64,000 nt of DNA from Thermococcus sibiricus MM 739 (GTDB lineage Archaea > Methanobacteriota_B > Thermococci > Thermococcales > Thermococcaceae), in contig NC_012883.1 of NCBI RefSeq assembly GCF_000022545.1, positions 648,276 to 712,275 of the forward strand, given 5' to 3'. Made by a program: the position numbers and the translations under genes. The notes under the pieces were generated by a model, which saw only the letters and a list, made by a program, of their open reading frames with translations, had not been told where the DNA came from and did not search any database. Of this stretch, positions 42,665-50,903 are shown one piece after another (positions within the stretch are counted from its first letter, which is position 1; each line of letters opens with the position of its first letter).

Positions 42665-43087
42665 ATGAGGTTTTCCAAAGGTAGGACATTCCTCTTTAGA
42701 ATACCCGAGGGAAAAGAATTCCTAAACTCTGTGACAGAGTTTGCTAAAAAGCACAATATCCTGATTGGCACCATTAGTGCGATAGGCACACTCAGAAATC
42801 CGAAGATAGGATATTTTGAAGAAGAGACGAAGCAATACAAAGTTATTGAACTTGAAGGGACTTATGAACTTATTTCTGCTATAGGCAACTTAAGTCTCAA
42901 AGACAACGAACCATTTGCCCATATCCACGTGAGCTTGGGTGATGAAGAAGGCAAAATGTTTGGAGGCCACTTGGTGGAAGGTGAAGTTTTCGTTGCAGAA
43001 GTGGTTGTTCAAGAACTATTAGGCGAATTGTTGGAGAGGAAACTCCAGGAAAATGGATTAGCATTGTGGGATGTGGAGGAGTTTTAG
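42665..43087 (+). CDS. PPC/DUF296 domain protein
   Basis: 140 residues forming one PPC (plant and prokaryote conserved) domain. Family features: FLFRIPEGKEFLNSVTEFAK, the glycine-rich turn ISAIGTLRNPKIGYF, the metal-like HIHVSLG motif and MFGGHLVEGEVFVAEVVV. The fold forms trimers; the archaeal and bacterial single-domain versions have unknown roles, possibly nucleic-acid or metabolite binding. The ATG at 42665 lies just after TTAGGTGG. Confidence 0.85.
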   Translation: MRFSKGRTFLFRIPEGKEFLNSVTEFAKKHNILIGTISAIGTLRNPKIGYFEEETKQYKVIELEGTYELISAIGNLSLKDNEPFAHIHVSLGDEEGKMFGGHLVEGEVFVAEVVVQELLGELLERKLQENGLALWDVEEF

Positions 43088-43195
43088 CTTGTATATCAAT
43101 GTTTCTGTTCTTAGTCCCATTATCAGGATATTTGTTCAAGATTATTTAGAAAACTATTTAGGTGGTGTTGGCTACTTGAAACAGGGGTGTGAAAT

Positions 43196-43990
43196 ATGAA
43201 GGCGATTATTGGTATTGTTGCATCATTTAACTGGGAAACTGGTGCTCTCACAATAAACGATACTTACGTCAGGAGAGTCAAAGAGGTCGGGGGGATTCCT
43301 GTTGCAATCCCACCACTTTTAGAGATAGTAGATGTTTTGGAAGCTATAGATGGTATTATCCTCCCTGAAGGGCCAGATATTCACCCAAAGCACTATGGAG
43401 ACACACTATCTGAAAAAATAGAGTGCCTTGATGTTGAAAGGGATGAATTTGAGCTGGCATTAGTCAAGGCTGCTTTAGAGAAAGACCTCCCAATATTGGG
43501 AATTGGGAGGGGAGCCCAAGCAATAAACGTGGCCCTTGGTGGGAGTCTTTATCAAGATGTTAACGAGATTCCAAAATCCATACAGCATAACTGGATTAGA
43601 AACGGAAAGTTTCTGGTCCATCCGTCAACAAGGGTTCATGAGGTGAGAATAAAGCAAGATTCTATGCTTTTTGAAATTCTCAAGGAGAATTTGAATTTAG
43701 AGGCTAATGGGGAGGCATTTATAGATGTGAATAGTTTTCATCATCAAGCGATTAAAAAATTGGGCAACGATATAAAACCTGTTGCTTATGCTGAGGATGG
43801 CATCATAGAGGCAGTGGAAGTTGAAGGGCGATTTGCCATTGGGGTTCAGTGGTGGGCAGAATATTTGGATGAAATGGAGCCACTTTTTAAGGCTCTTGTA
43901 GATAAAGCCTCTGAGTATAAAAAGAAAAAGTCCGGCTTGGATGATCCGGCAGAAGAGATTACAAAGAGCTTTCAAATCCATGAACTGTGA
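43196..43990 (+). CDS. Class I amidotransferase-like protein (peptidase C26 family) lacking catalytic Cys and His
   Basis: 264 residues with the PuuD/gamma-glutamyl hydrolase fold: IGIVASFNWETGAL at the start, GIILPEGPDIHPKHYG, NVALGGSLYQDV, and NSFHHQAIKKLG. At the nucleophile elbow, normally GICRG, it reads GIGRG (codon GGG), and at the usual GVQWHPE site it reads GVQWWAE. Both the Cys and His of the triad are therefore lost while the frame and fold are intact. It is likely a non-catalytic, binding or regulatory member. A ribosome site GGGGTG lies before the ATG. Confidence 0.85.
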   Translation: MKAIIGIVASFNWETGALTINDTYVRRVKEVGGIPVAIPPLLEIVDVLEAIDGIILPEGPDIHPKHYGDTLSEKIECLDVERDEFELALVKAALEKDLPILGIGRGAQAINVALGGSLYQDVNEIPKSIQHNWIRNGKFLVHPSTRVHEVRIKQDSMLFEILKENLNLEANGEAFIDVNSFHHQAIKKLGNDIKPVAYAEDGIIEAVEVEGRFAIGVQWWAEYLDEMEPLFKALVDKASEYKKKKSGLDDPAEEITKSFQIHEL

Positions 43991-43996
43991 GTTCCT

Positions 43997-44839
43997 TTAT
44001 ACTGGGACCAGATGGGAGCCATCACAGCTTGGATATGAATAATAACCCTCTCTACAGGAACCAAAGGTTATTCCTCTCCCCTCGATTTTTTTACGTGCTT
44101 CTTCCAGGATTCTAAATCTCAAGCTTTTTAGTAAGTAATGGTAACCTCCAATTTTCTCTCCTCTTTTGTACAGTGGCTCAAGCTTCTTCATTAGTTCGGG
44201 GAATTTTAGTTCCATTCTTCTCCATGAATCTGGCCTCAGTTTTAATGTTGATACTGTTATGTGAGATACAAAACTCAGCTCTTCAAGCGTTTCATCAAAC
44301 TCTTTCCAGGTGTAGAATGGGATTATTGGATCAATTCTGGCATACACAGGGATTCCCTCTTTCTTTGCTTTTTTCAGAGCTTTAATTCTCTCTTGTGGAG
44401 AGGGTGCATTAGGCTCTAGAAGACCTGCTTTTTCTTCATCTATGGTTGTAACTGTGATTCCAATGGCACATTTTAAATTCTTTAAAAGATCCAAATCTTG
44501 TTCAAATAGGTTGGATTTTGTTAGAATAAGACATCTGACATTGTATCTCTTAAAAAGTTCAAGCACTTTTCTGGTTATTCTCAAATCTTTGTCTATTGTG
44601 GGGTAAGGGTCGGAAGAATAGGAGAGGGCTATTATGAAGTTTTTATTGAATCTTTGGAGTTCTCTTTCTAAGTTTGGGAGAAGGTTCTCTTTTATTCGGA
44701 TTTTAAAGGCTTTGGGAATGTAGGAGGTTATGTAACAGTAAACACACGCATGATCACATCCTGTATAGACGTTAAGGGTATACTTAAACGGGCATGTGCA
44801 GAGTTTGGATCTCCATGGATCAAAGGGTCTTAAGTACAT
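43997..44839 (-). CDS. Radical SAM protein, spore photoproduct lyase-like
   Basis: About 280 residues. The radical SAM cluster motif is GCDHACVYCY (CxxxCxxC) near residue 35. It then has IALSYSSDPYPTID and LTKSNLFEQDLDLL, found in the archaeal SplB-like group, and the C-terminal GITFGSCREGYYSYPSCDGS adds Cys residues that could bind a second cluster. Substrate unknown; it is unlikely to be a spore enzyme here. The frame extends to 44863, but the shared TATA-like TTTTAAATGTA just upstream makes ATG 44839 more likely. It diverges from the osmC gene. Confidence 0.85.
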   Translation of the reverse strand: MYLRPFDPWRSKLCTCPFKYTLNVYTGCDHACVYCYITSYIPKAFKIRIKENLLPNLERELQRFNKNFIIALSYSSDPYPTIDKDLRITRKVLELFKRYNVRCLILTKSNLFEQDLDLLKNLKCAIGITVTTIDEEKAGLLEPNAPSPQERIKALKKAKKEGIPVYARIDPIIPFYTWKEFDETLEELSFVSHITVSTLKLRPDSWRRMELKFPELMKKLEPLYKRGEKIGGYHYLLKSLRFRILEEARKKIEGRGITFGSCREGYYSYPSCDGSHLVPV

Positions 44840-44898
44840 ACACCTTAGGTTCACAAAATACATTTAAAAATTTCCTGCCATTGTAAGATGGTGGTTTT

Positions 44899-45297
44899 AT
44901 GAAGGGGACAGTTAAATGGATGGGCAATGAGAAATTTGAAGCGCTTACTGAAGAGGGTGGAAAAATAATCTTCGGTGAAAATGGCATATCACCAATGAAA
45001 ACTCTACTCCTAAGCGTTGCGGGGTGCACATCCATAGATGTAGTCATGATACTGCAAAAAATGCGTGAGCCCATAGAGGGCCTGGATGTTGAAATAAGTG
45101 GTGAAAGGAGAGACGAGCATCCCAGAATTTATACAAAGATCCACTTACATTACAGGATATATGGAGATGTAAATGAAGAAAAGGTTAAAAGAGCTATAGA
45201 GCTTAGTCAAGAGAAATATTGTTCGGTAGGGGCTCATTTGAAGCTTAGCGGGGCTGAAGTAACTTATTCCTATGAAATTATTAGGGAAAAAGTTTAA
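44899..45297 (+). CDS. OsmC family protein
   Basis: 132 residues of the OsmC/Ohr fold. The two redox Cys are in SVAGCTSIDVV (about 43) and EKYCSVGAHL (about 112), with the conserved Glu/Arg region in between. The single-domain archaeal form is probably a thiol peroxidase for organic hydroperoxides or a related thiol protein. TATA TTTAAAAAT (about 44868) gives a short leader. Confidence 0.88.
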   Translation: MKGTVKWMGNEKFEALTEEGGKIIFGENGISPMKTLLLSVAGCTSIDVVMILQKMREPIEGLDVEISGERRDEHPRIYTKIHLHYRIYGDVNEEKVKRAIELSQEKYCSVGAHLKLSGAEVTYSYEIIREKV

Positions 45298-45330
45298 GTC
45301 TCCCTTATCTATATTATATAGGTGATTTCG

Positions 45331-45615
45331 ATGAGGGGAGAACTTATTAGGATTCTAGGTTCTGTTGAAGAAAAAGCTAATGAACTTAAGTTGGATGGCT
45401 TTGAGCCCGATGTTGTCTTGTTTGGGAAGGAGGCTTATGAGTTTTTGAAGAATCAGGTTAATCAAGAGTTTGGAGGAGAAGATTCTGTTTCCGAGATTTC
45501 TGGGCTTAGCATAAGAGTAGTGGATGAGTTTGGCAAAGATGCTGTTGTTGTCGACTCAAAAGTCTTGGGTCTTGGCCTTGGAGGGGCCAAAAGGCTTAAA
45601 GTGATCAAAGATTGA
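45331..45615 (+). CDS. DUF1884-like small protein
   Basis: 94 residues, alternating helix and strand: MRGELIRILGSVEEKANELK, then PDVVLFGKEAYEFLKNQVNQ, ISGLSIRVVDEFGKDAVVVD and a GLGLGG loop before the end. It resembles the Thermococcales-specific DUF1884 family known from structural genomics; function unknown and the match is from memory. ATG 45331 has GGTGAT 4 bp upstream. It overlaps the convergent CitG-like gene by 11 bp. Confidence 0.7.
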   Translation: MRGELIRILGSVEEKANELKLDGFEPDVVLFGKEAYEFLKNQVNQEFGGEDSVSEISGLSIRVVDEFGKDAVVVDSKVLGLGLGGAKRLKVIKD

Positions 45616-46504
45616 ATTTATAGCCATCCAAGATAAGCAAACTCAGGGAGATTGCCATTATATCAGCCAAACTTCCTGGGTTTCTTGAGTCTTTCTTTTC
45701 TCTCAGGATTTTATCGAATTCCTTAAGATCAAGTTTTTCTGTTAATACTTCTTTTGCTTTCTTTTTGACAAGCTCTGCTTCCTCAAGGCCCGCTTTTCTT
45801 ATAATTAAAGTGTCCAAATGGTTCGCTAAGACCTCAAGGAACATTTTTAAAGTGGCCTGTTCAAGAGGAAGGGAAGAGGTTAACTCTTTAAGTCTATGAA
45901 AAGTAGAGTAGCTCAATTTGTAACCGTTCAACCATTCCTTGAATATGAGTTCTCTCCCGCTTGAAATCTCAGCAAGCTTTTTTAGGTTTATGTTATCTCT
46001 TACAAGCTCATCAAAAGAAGAATCATCGTAAACGTCGTACGTTACTCCCTTCTTAACCCCTTTTGGATTTGCAATTCTTATGGCTTTGTAGAAGTCTATA
46101 CTGTCATACGGGCTGGATGCCGAGATGAGAAGCTTAACTTTTTCTCGGGCCAGTTCGATATTATTCGCCCATCCAAATGCCACAGTGAGGGGAATTGCGA
46201 GGGTTATTATCCCAAAGTTGGGGTTTGAATTTTGGACTTTTTTGGAGTTTCCAACAGCTTTTTTTATAAGTTCTCCGAGTTTTGCCTCTTCTGGCTGAAG
46301 TTTTTCCTCTCTTATGAGCTCACCTCTATGAGTGGCTTCAAAGAGGACATCAATCACAGAAGTGTTGGCAAAGAGAAAATGGTAGAGGGTAAGATCCTCA
46401 AAGTCTCTATATCTGTTTACGTTGCCGGGCTTGGGTATTGCGACTTCAAGCAGAGATCCAAGGGTAAAGGCCTTTACGATCTCCCACTTGTCCATGTCCA
46501 TCAT
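45605..46504 (-). CDS. CitG-like (triphosphoribosyl-dephospho-CoA synthase family) protein
   Basis: 299 residues, mostly helical. The family motif appears as EVAIPKPGNVNRYRDFEDL (compare the PKPGLVD motif of CitG/MdcB) and the C-terminal SRNPGSLADIMAISLSLLIL matches the NPGTtADLiaa motif. In bacteria the enzyme makes the prosthetic group of citrate or malonate decarboxylase; archaea with this protein usually lack those systems, so the product here is unclear. Start ATG 46504 overlaps the stop of the DUF4097-like gene, so it is the end of the psp-like operon. Confidence 0.82.
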   Translation of the reverse strand: MMDMDKWEIVKAFTLGSLLEVAIPKPGNVNRYRDFEDLTLYHFLFANTSVIDVLFEATHRGELIREEKLQPEEAKLGELIKKAVGNSKKVQNSNPNFGIITLAIPLTVAFGWANNIELAREKVKLLISASSPYDSIDFYKAIRIANPKGVKKGVTYDVYDDSSFDELVRDNINLKKLAEISSGRELIFKEWLNGYKLSYSTFHRLKELTSSLPLEQATLKMFLEVLANHLDTLIIRKAGLEEAELVKKKAKEVLTEKLDLKEFDKILREKKDSRNPGSLADIMAISLSLLILDGYKFNL

Positions 46505-47373
46505 TCCACGACTATTTTTCCGATGAAGCTTTTGACTGTTAGTTTTAATGTTTTCTCCCCAGTTTCAAACTCCTCATCAATGGTAACCGAAGTTAAAGAG
46601 CCTTCAATTTGAGGTGTTACCTTAACGTTTTCTGGGATGTGGATGTCAATATCTCCGCTTCCCCTATATATCTCAATTTGAGAGCAGTATCCGTCGATCT
46701 CTGTCTCGGGACAGTTTTCAAGGGTCACTTCCATGTCTCCTACAAAGTCTGTGACGATGAAAGAGCTGAATACCCCAGAGGCACTGATGTCCCCCACCAC
46801 ATTGTCTAAGGTAACTGATGCAACCTCTCCCAATTTGAGGTCAACGTCACTCGCACTGTTTCTTAAGGTTAAAGAAACAAGTTTAACCTCGTTTCCAACT
46901 TGTATTAGGAGTTTTCCGTTTTCGTATTTTTCACACTCGGAACATGAAAGCTTTAAAGTTTCGCCATCACTTACTTCCACTGGCAGATTGCTAAGGACGT
47001 TTATAGTATTTCCTGGTACTCGTTCTATGGTCACTTTTGCGGCAATATTTTCTATTGCTATCTCGGAAGCGCTGAAGTCACCGATTTCCTTTACCTCTCC
47101 AGCATCTCTGAAGGAAAACCTCCATGAAGAATATGAGCTCGGAGTTACAAGAAACAGCACTAAGTACAGGATGAAGATTACTGCTAGAGCAGTTCTTGCG
47201 GTTTTGTCTTTGATCAGCACGTATAGGCCTGCGATAATGAGGATTACTCCCCAGAAAGCTCTTCTAACGTAAGGTGCATAGGGGAGGAGGTAATCATATA
47301 GCTCTGGTCTAAGGCTTTTTAAAATGATCAGCAGCCCCAAAAATGTTAAAAAGAGACCGAGGAGTCTTTTCAT
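46501..47373 (-). CDS. Membrane protein with DUF4097-type beta-solenoid domain
   Basis: 290 residues: three hydrophobic helices in the first about 75 residues (LLGLFLTFLGLLIILKSL; FWGVILIIAGLYVLI; AVIFILYLVLFLV), then a beta-rich outward domain with repeats such as SEIAIENIAAKVTIERV and VASVTLDNVVGDISASGV. This is the DUF4097/LiaF-like solenoid that accompanies PspC in many bacteria. Two Cys (SCSECEKY) may form a disulfide. It overlaps its neighbours by only a few bases, so one envelope-stress-type operon with the two PspC genes is likely. Confidence 0.82.
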   Translation of the reverse strand: MKRLLGLFLTFLGLLIILKSLRPELYDYLLPYAPYVRRAFWGVILIIAGLYVLIKDKTARTALAVIFILYLVLFLVTPSSYSSWRFSFRDAGEVKEIGDFSASEIAIENIAAKVTIERVPGNTINVLSNLPVEVSDGETLKLSCSECEKYENGKLLIQVGNEVKLVSLTLRNSASDVDLKLGEVASVTLDNVVGDISASGVFSSFIVTDFVGDMEVTLENCPETEIDGYCSQIEIYRGSGDIDIHIPENVKVTPQIEGSLTSVTIDEEFETGEKTLKLTVKSFIGKIVVE

Positions 47374-47376
47374 TTT

Positions 47377-47820
47377 TCATCCCCTCGCCACTAAGTATAA
47401 GCCGAGCACAAGTATAAGGACGGCCACAATTTCCCTAAGCCCGAGGAATGGAAGTTTAATGAGGTCTTTTAAAAGCAACAGAGCTCCTAAAAGAACAAGG
47501 GCGATTCCAAAAAGCTTCGTGTCATCTTTCTTCTCAACTACCGGGGCTTTTTTGACAAGTTTCTCTACTTTTTCTCCGGCCTCTTCAGCTAACATTCCAA
47601 CCTTTTCTGGAATCTTTTCTGCGGTTATCGTTTCTTCCTCTTCTTCTGGCATGACAATGGCCATCAAGAAATATGCTAGGATAAACACTGGTTCAACTAG
47701 ACATAGCAGTATGAACAGGATCCTAATTATCGTGGGATCAATTTTCAGATATTCTGCAATTCCTCCCAGTACTCCTAAGAACACTTTATTCTTTTTACTC
47801 CTCTTGAGTCTCGTCTCCAC
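47377..47820 (-). CDS. PspC domain membrane protein (longer copy)
   Basis: 147 residues. The N-terminal PspC domain reads RLKRSKKNKVFLGVLGGIAE and YLKIDPTIIRILFILL, then MPEEEEE, an acidic/basic linker, and one or two more C-terminal hydrophobic helices (LFGIALVLLGALLLLKDL; IVAVLILVLGLYLVA). The frame runs from GTG 47829, but GTG 47820 is preferred: GGGGTG lies 6 bp before it and the sequence then aligns end-to-end with the shorter paralogue. The gene overlaps that paralogue by about 26 bp. Probably an envelope-stress sensor. Confidence 0.85.
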   Translation of the reverse strand: METRLKRSKKNKVFLGVLGGIAEYLKIDPTIIRILFILLCLVEPVFILAYFLMAIVMPEEEEETITAEKIPEKVGMLAEEAGEKVEKLVKKAPVVEKKDDTKLFGIALVLLGALLLLKDLIKLPFLGLREIVAVLILVLGLYLVARG

Positions 47821-48025
47821 TTGTTTCACCCCTTTCTTCAGGCTCTTCCGGCATTACAAGGGCCAGCAGGAGGTATAACAGCACTGCAGTTCCTACACTT
47901 GCTATGAGGAGTATTATGAACAATATCCTTACGAGAGTTGCATCTACGTTAAAGTACTCTGCAAATCCTCCACAGACACCAAATATTATTTTGTTTTTTC
48001 TACTTCTATACAACTTTTTTTCCAT
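47795..48025 (-). CDS. PspC domain membrane protein (short copy)
   Basis: 76 residues, a bare PspC domain: KLYRSRKNKIIFGVCGGFAE, YFNVDATLVRILFIILLI, a second helix (AVLLYLLLALVMPEEPEE) and an acidic tail. It is clearly paralogous to the downstream copy. First gene of the four-gene unit; GGAGAGGTG lies before the ATG. Confidence 0.88.
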   Translation of the reverse strand: MEKKLYRSRKNKIIFGVCGGFAEYFNVDATLVRILFIILLIASVGTAVLLYLLLALVMPEEPEERGETSGDETQEE

Positions 48026-48370
48026 CTAAATTCACCTCTCCTTTGAATTAGTATTCTTTGTTACACTTAATATACTTTGCGTGTTTCAATATTTACTCTG
48101 CGGTCATGATATATCTTAGTGCCGATCATTTTTGGCCAGAAAATAGTGTTTTGCTTGAGGTTAAATTTTACAGAAAAAGAAAAGGAGTTCATTCTTTGGT
48201 GTCAATTCTCAGTTCTTTTATTACTCCTCTTTGGTTATTGTGGGATCTTGTAACCTTAGGGACTAAAAACAAGTTTTATCTGGAAAATATGTACTAATTG
48301 AGACATAAAAAGGGTAAACATAATAAAAGTTCGCTTATAGAATAAAAAAGGGAGAAGAAGGCAATCGCGA
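48026..48370. other. Intergenic stretch, no clear gene
   Basis: About 345 bp. A plus-strand ORF (48058-48297) includes a hydrophobic C-terminal half (LVSILSSFITPLWLLWDLVTLG) but lacks a ribosome site and family features, so I do not call it. The promoter of the psp-like operon is expected near 48035-48060. Confidence 0.4.
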
Positions 48371-48514
48371 CTAAATTTCCTCAATCTCAAATCCGATAGT
48401 GTCTCTACCTAAGTTTTTTCTCGCTATCTCAATAGCTTTTTCAATCTTATTAACAGCTATTATTTTTTCTTCAGGGATTGTACTGTTTTTGTAATAAACT
48501 ATTCTTGCAAGCAT
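48371..48514 (-). CDS. Small hypothetical protein, 47 residues
   Basis: MLARIVYYKNSTIPEEKIIA then VNKIEKAIEIARKNLGRDTI and an acidic end. The start at 48514 is supported by GAGGTGACAAAA directly before the ATG; the long in-frame extension to 48694 runs through the promoter region of the divergent gene and is rejected. One strand and one long helix; no family recognised. Downstream of nothing else, transcribed opposite to the JAMM gene. Confidence 0.55.
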   Translation of the reverse strand: MLARIVYYKNSTIPEEKIIAVNKIEKAIEIARKNLGRDTIGFEIEEI

Positions 48515-48653
48515 TTTTGTCACCTCATCAAATTCAGTATGAGCGTACATCTTGGAGGTTTGACATTTGTAAATTAAAAATATAAGCTTTTTTGTACAAC
48601 TAAGTACACCAATGAACAGAAAATATTTAAGGATAAAATGTAGAGAAGCCATT

Positions 48654-49055
48654 ATGAAGTGTCTTTTTATAAAACATGTACATCTAAACAACATATTGAA
48701 AAGGGCTCGTGAAGAAAATATAGAGATATGTGGATTTTTAGTTGGTAGGGATGAGGGAGAGAAGGTTTTCGTAGACTACATTGTTTTCGAGAAAAATATA
48801 TTAAAATCTTCTCATGAATTTGAAATAGACCCTTTAGAAACTCTTAAAGTCCTTGAAAGCGCTGAAAAAAAGAATAAAGATATAGTGGGTATCTTTCATT
48901 CTCACGTTAATTTTCCGCCCTATCCTTCACAAAAAGATTTGAAGGGAATGAAAGCTTGGCGCAATGTTTGGTTAATAGTGAATAATTTGGGCCAATATGC
49001 AGCTTTTATCCTTAAAGATGGAGGAGTTGAAAGAATAGAAGTGAAATTAGAGTGA
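48654..49055 (+). CDS. JAMM/MPN+ metalloprotease
   Basis: 133 residues from ATG 48654. The full JAMM zinc motif is present: GIFHSHVNFPPYPSQKDLK (HxH-x7-S-x2-D), with an upstream Glu in EICGFLVG. Single-domain archaeal JAMM proteins remove ubiquitin-like SAMP proteins or process them; Pyrococcus has a characterised enzyme of this type. No SAMP gene is next to it. The frame extends to 48612 but that start has no ribosome site. Confidence 0.88.
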   Translation: MKCLFIKHVHLNNILKRAREENIEICGFLVGRDEGEKVFVDYIVFEKNILKSSHEFEIDPLETLKVLESAEKKNKDIVGIFHSHVNFPPYPSQKDLKGMKAWRNVWLIVNNLGQYAAFILKDGGVERIEVKLE

Positions 49056-49057
49056 AC

Positions 49058-49795
49058 TCACTCATTTTTTATAACAATTTCAATGATTTTTCCTTCTTTA
49101 TAACTCTTCATAGCAGAAAGCATACCTTTGATAGTTTTTTCTACAAGTTCCTGAACCCAATCTTTCATTGGAAGCTCTTTTCCATCTATCTTTACCATTA
49201 CTCGGGGCTTTGAGTTTAAGACAGAACAGTCTTTGACACTCTTCTCGCCATTTACAATTAACTTCGCCATTTTATAGCAGTCAAATCCACACATACGACA
49301 GTTGATATTCGGCAATATAAACCCTTTTTCTTCCACTAAATCGGCGATTTTTTCTGGAGTTTTTAGAGCATTGATAACGGGGAGACCATTTATCTTTTCT
49401 ATACCTTTGTTTGCAATGATTCCACTTATCCCTATGGCCAAACCATCATTAAGTTCCTTGACTTCATCTTCAATTTTGGCGCAGATTATTTTGGGGATGT
49501 GTTTAGCATCTTTGAATCCTTCTAGAAGGAGGAAATCAACTTCTGGCATCATTGAAAGGAGGGAATTTAGGTCTCTTGCGTCAAAAAGGAGCGCATCGGT
49601 TTCTTGGGCCCTCACAACTACATAATCCGCTATTTTTTTGAATTTCCATGTATCGCTATCTTTTTTGTCAAAGTTGACGTGCATGCTTTTTGCTATTCCA
49701 ACCTTGTAACCTCGCTTTTTCAATTCTTTAGCAACATTCTCAACCACTGCAGTTTTTCCACTCTTTTTGAATCCAACAAAGGCCATGGCCCTCAT
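49058..49795 (-). CDS. MobB-like P-loop protein with Fe-S-type Cys motif
   Basis: 245 residues. The N-terminal two-thirds is the MobB GTPase fold: AFVGFKKSGKTAVVENVA, then VGIAKSMHVNFDKKDSDTWK and FLLLEGFKDAKHIPKIIC. The C-terminal part adds CRMCGFDCYKMAKLIVNGEK and a further Cys (KDCSVL), a pattern like [4Fe-4S]-binding modules. MobB helps load molybdopterin cofactors; the Cys extension points to a variant of tungsten/molybdenum cofactor work, fitting the tungstoenzyme-rich Thermococcales. ATG 49795 follows GGAGTGATT. It is coupled to the LSm-like gene upstream. Confidence 0.82.
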   Translation of the reverse strand: MRAMAFVGFKKSGKTAVVENVAKELKKRGYKVGIAKSMHVNFDKKDSDTWKFKKIADYVVVRAQETDALLFDARDLNSLLSMMPEVDFLLLEGFKDAKHIPKIICAKIEDEVKELNDGLAIGISGIIANKGIEKINGLPVINALKTPEKIADLVEEKGFILPNINCRMCGFDCYKMAKLIVNGEKSVKDCSVLNSKPRVMVKIDGKELPMKDWVQELVEKTIKGMLSAMKSYKEGKIIEIVIKNE

Positions 49796-49800
49796 TTTAA

Positions 49801-50022
49801 TCACTCCAAGAGCATTATCCAGTTGATATCGTCTATTTTAACTATCAAAGACTTTCCTTTATTTCCAACAACATCCATAACGTTCTTAAGAAGAATAATC
49901 TCTTCATCAAATTCCTCGAGGATTCCTGTAAAGGAATGATCTCCTCCAACTGCAAGGGCAACCTTTTTCCCCTTCCAATTTTCTAGTGTTTTTTCAAGTA
50001 ATGGGGGACTTTCTTCACTCAT
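49801..50022 (-). CDS. LSm-like (Sm-fold) small protein
   Basis: 73 residues. The Sm1 part reads NWKGKKVALAVGGDHSFTGI, followed by LEEFDEEIILLKNV and the Sm2-like SLIVKIDDINWIML, the pattern of an archaeal Sm-like fold, though the classic Sm2 RG is absent. It may be an RNA- or nucleotide-binding ring or a partner of the downstream MobB-like protein, with which it is almost contiguous (5 bp). Confidence 0.7.
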   Translation of the reverse strand: MSEESPPLLEKTLENWKGKKVALAVGGDHSFTGILEEFDEEIILLKNVMDVVGNKGKSLIVKIDDINWIMLLE

Positions 50023-50081
50023 CTTTTCACCTATACAAAAAGACTATAAATGGCTTTTAGCTTTTTCCATCTGGTGATTGC

Positions 50082-50903
50082 ATGAGGTTGATCACAAAGA
50101 ATGAAATGATAAAAGAAGCATTTTTGGACGAGCTTAAAAGAGAAAAAATAAAATTCTCAGTTAAAGAAAGACTTGGATATGAGGCATTTGTAGGTTACAT
50201 GATTGAGGGCACATTGGAAGAGATTGGAAACACTATAAATTCAATTCAAAGTGATGAAAAAGAGGTTATTCATCAGGGTTTTTTGGGATTTAAGGAGCAG
50301 ATTAATCACGCTCTTGAACATCTTAAAGATGGGGAAGACATAAACAGGCTACTCCAAGAAGGATATTGGATGGGCGATGTGCTTGATCAGCTATTTAGAA
50401 ATGATGTCATTGTTGTTGAGGAGAATAAAGCAAAACTAAAAGAGGATATCGATATTAAAAAGTTAAGATTCCAGTTCCGTTTTCCGTATCAACTTGCAAA
50501 GGATTTGGAGAGTATTGAGAAGATAGCGAAGCAGTTTGCTTTTGTAGATTTGCTTCCAGAATATGAGATCGAAATTAAAGAACTTGAAATAGAAAAGATC
50601 AACAGGGCCTTGCACATAGCGGCAAAATATTTTGAAGAAGACATGGTTATGGGGGTTTATTTTGCCTTGATTTCCCGAGGAATAGTGGCTAATGAGTTGC
50701 TGAATGCTGTTGCTAGTGATAAAGTTCCAAAAGATGAGCTACTTAAAGCCTTTCTTAAAGCCATGCCAATGGAAATACCAACGGAAAAGGGCAAGATGAT
50801 AATAAATGTAACACATGCAAAGGCCCTTGAAGAGATCTTTAGAATGCTAGAAAAAGAGGGTCGTATTGACATAAAAGGTGGGAAGATCAGGAGGTTGAGG
50901 TAA
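50082..50903 (+). CDS. Conserved hypothetical protein, 273 residues
   Basis: A soluble, highly charged helical protein. The first half has short helices (NEMIKEAFLDELKREKIKF; FKEQINHALEHLKDGEDI); the last third repeats a winged-helix-like pattern (ARALE... as THAKALEEIFRMLEKEGRID). I cannot assign a family. ATG 50082 follows GGTGAT. It overlaps the convergent membrane-protein gene by 17 bp. Confidence 0.7.
   Translation: MRLITKNEMIKEAFLDELKREKIKFSVKERLGYEAFVGYMIEGTLEEIGNTINSIQSDEKEVIHQGFLGFKEQINHALEHLKDGEDINRLLQEGYWMGDVLDQLFRNDVIVVEENKAKLKEDIDIKKLRFQFRFPYQLAKDLESIEKIAKQFAFVDLLPEYEIEIKELEIEKINRALHIAAKYFEEDMVMGVYFALISRGIVANELLNAVASDKVPKDELLKAFLKAMPMEIPTEKGKMIINVTHAKALEEIFRMLEKEGRIDIKGGKIRRLR

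Noticed and set aside
48058..48297. Plus-strand ORF with a hydrophobic C-terminal part
   Set aside because: No ribosome site, no family features and it covers the promoter region of the psp-like operon.
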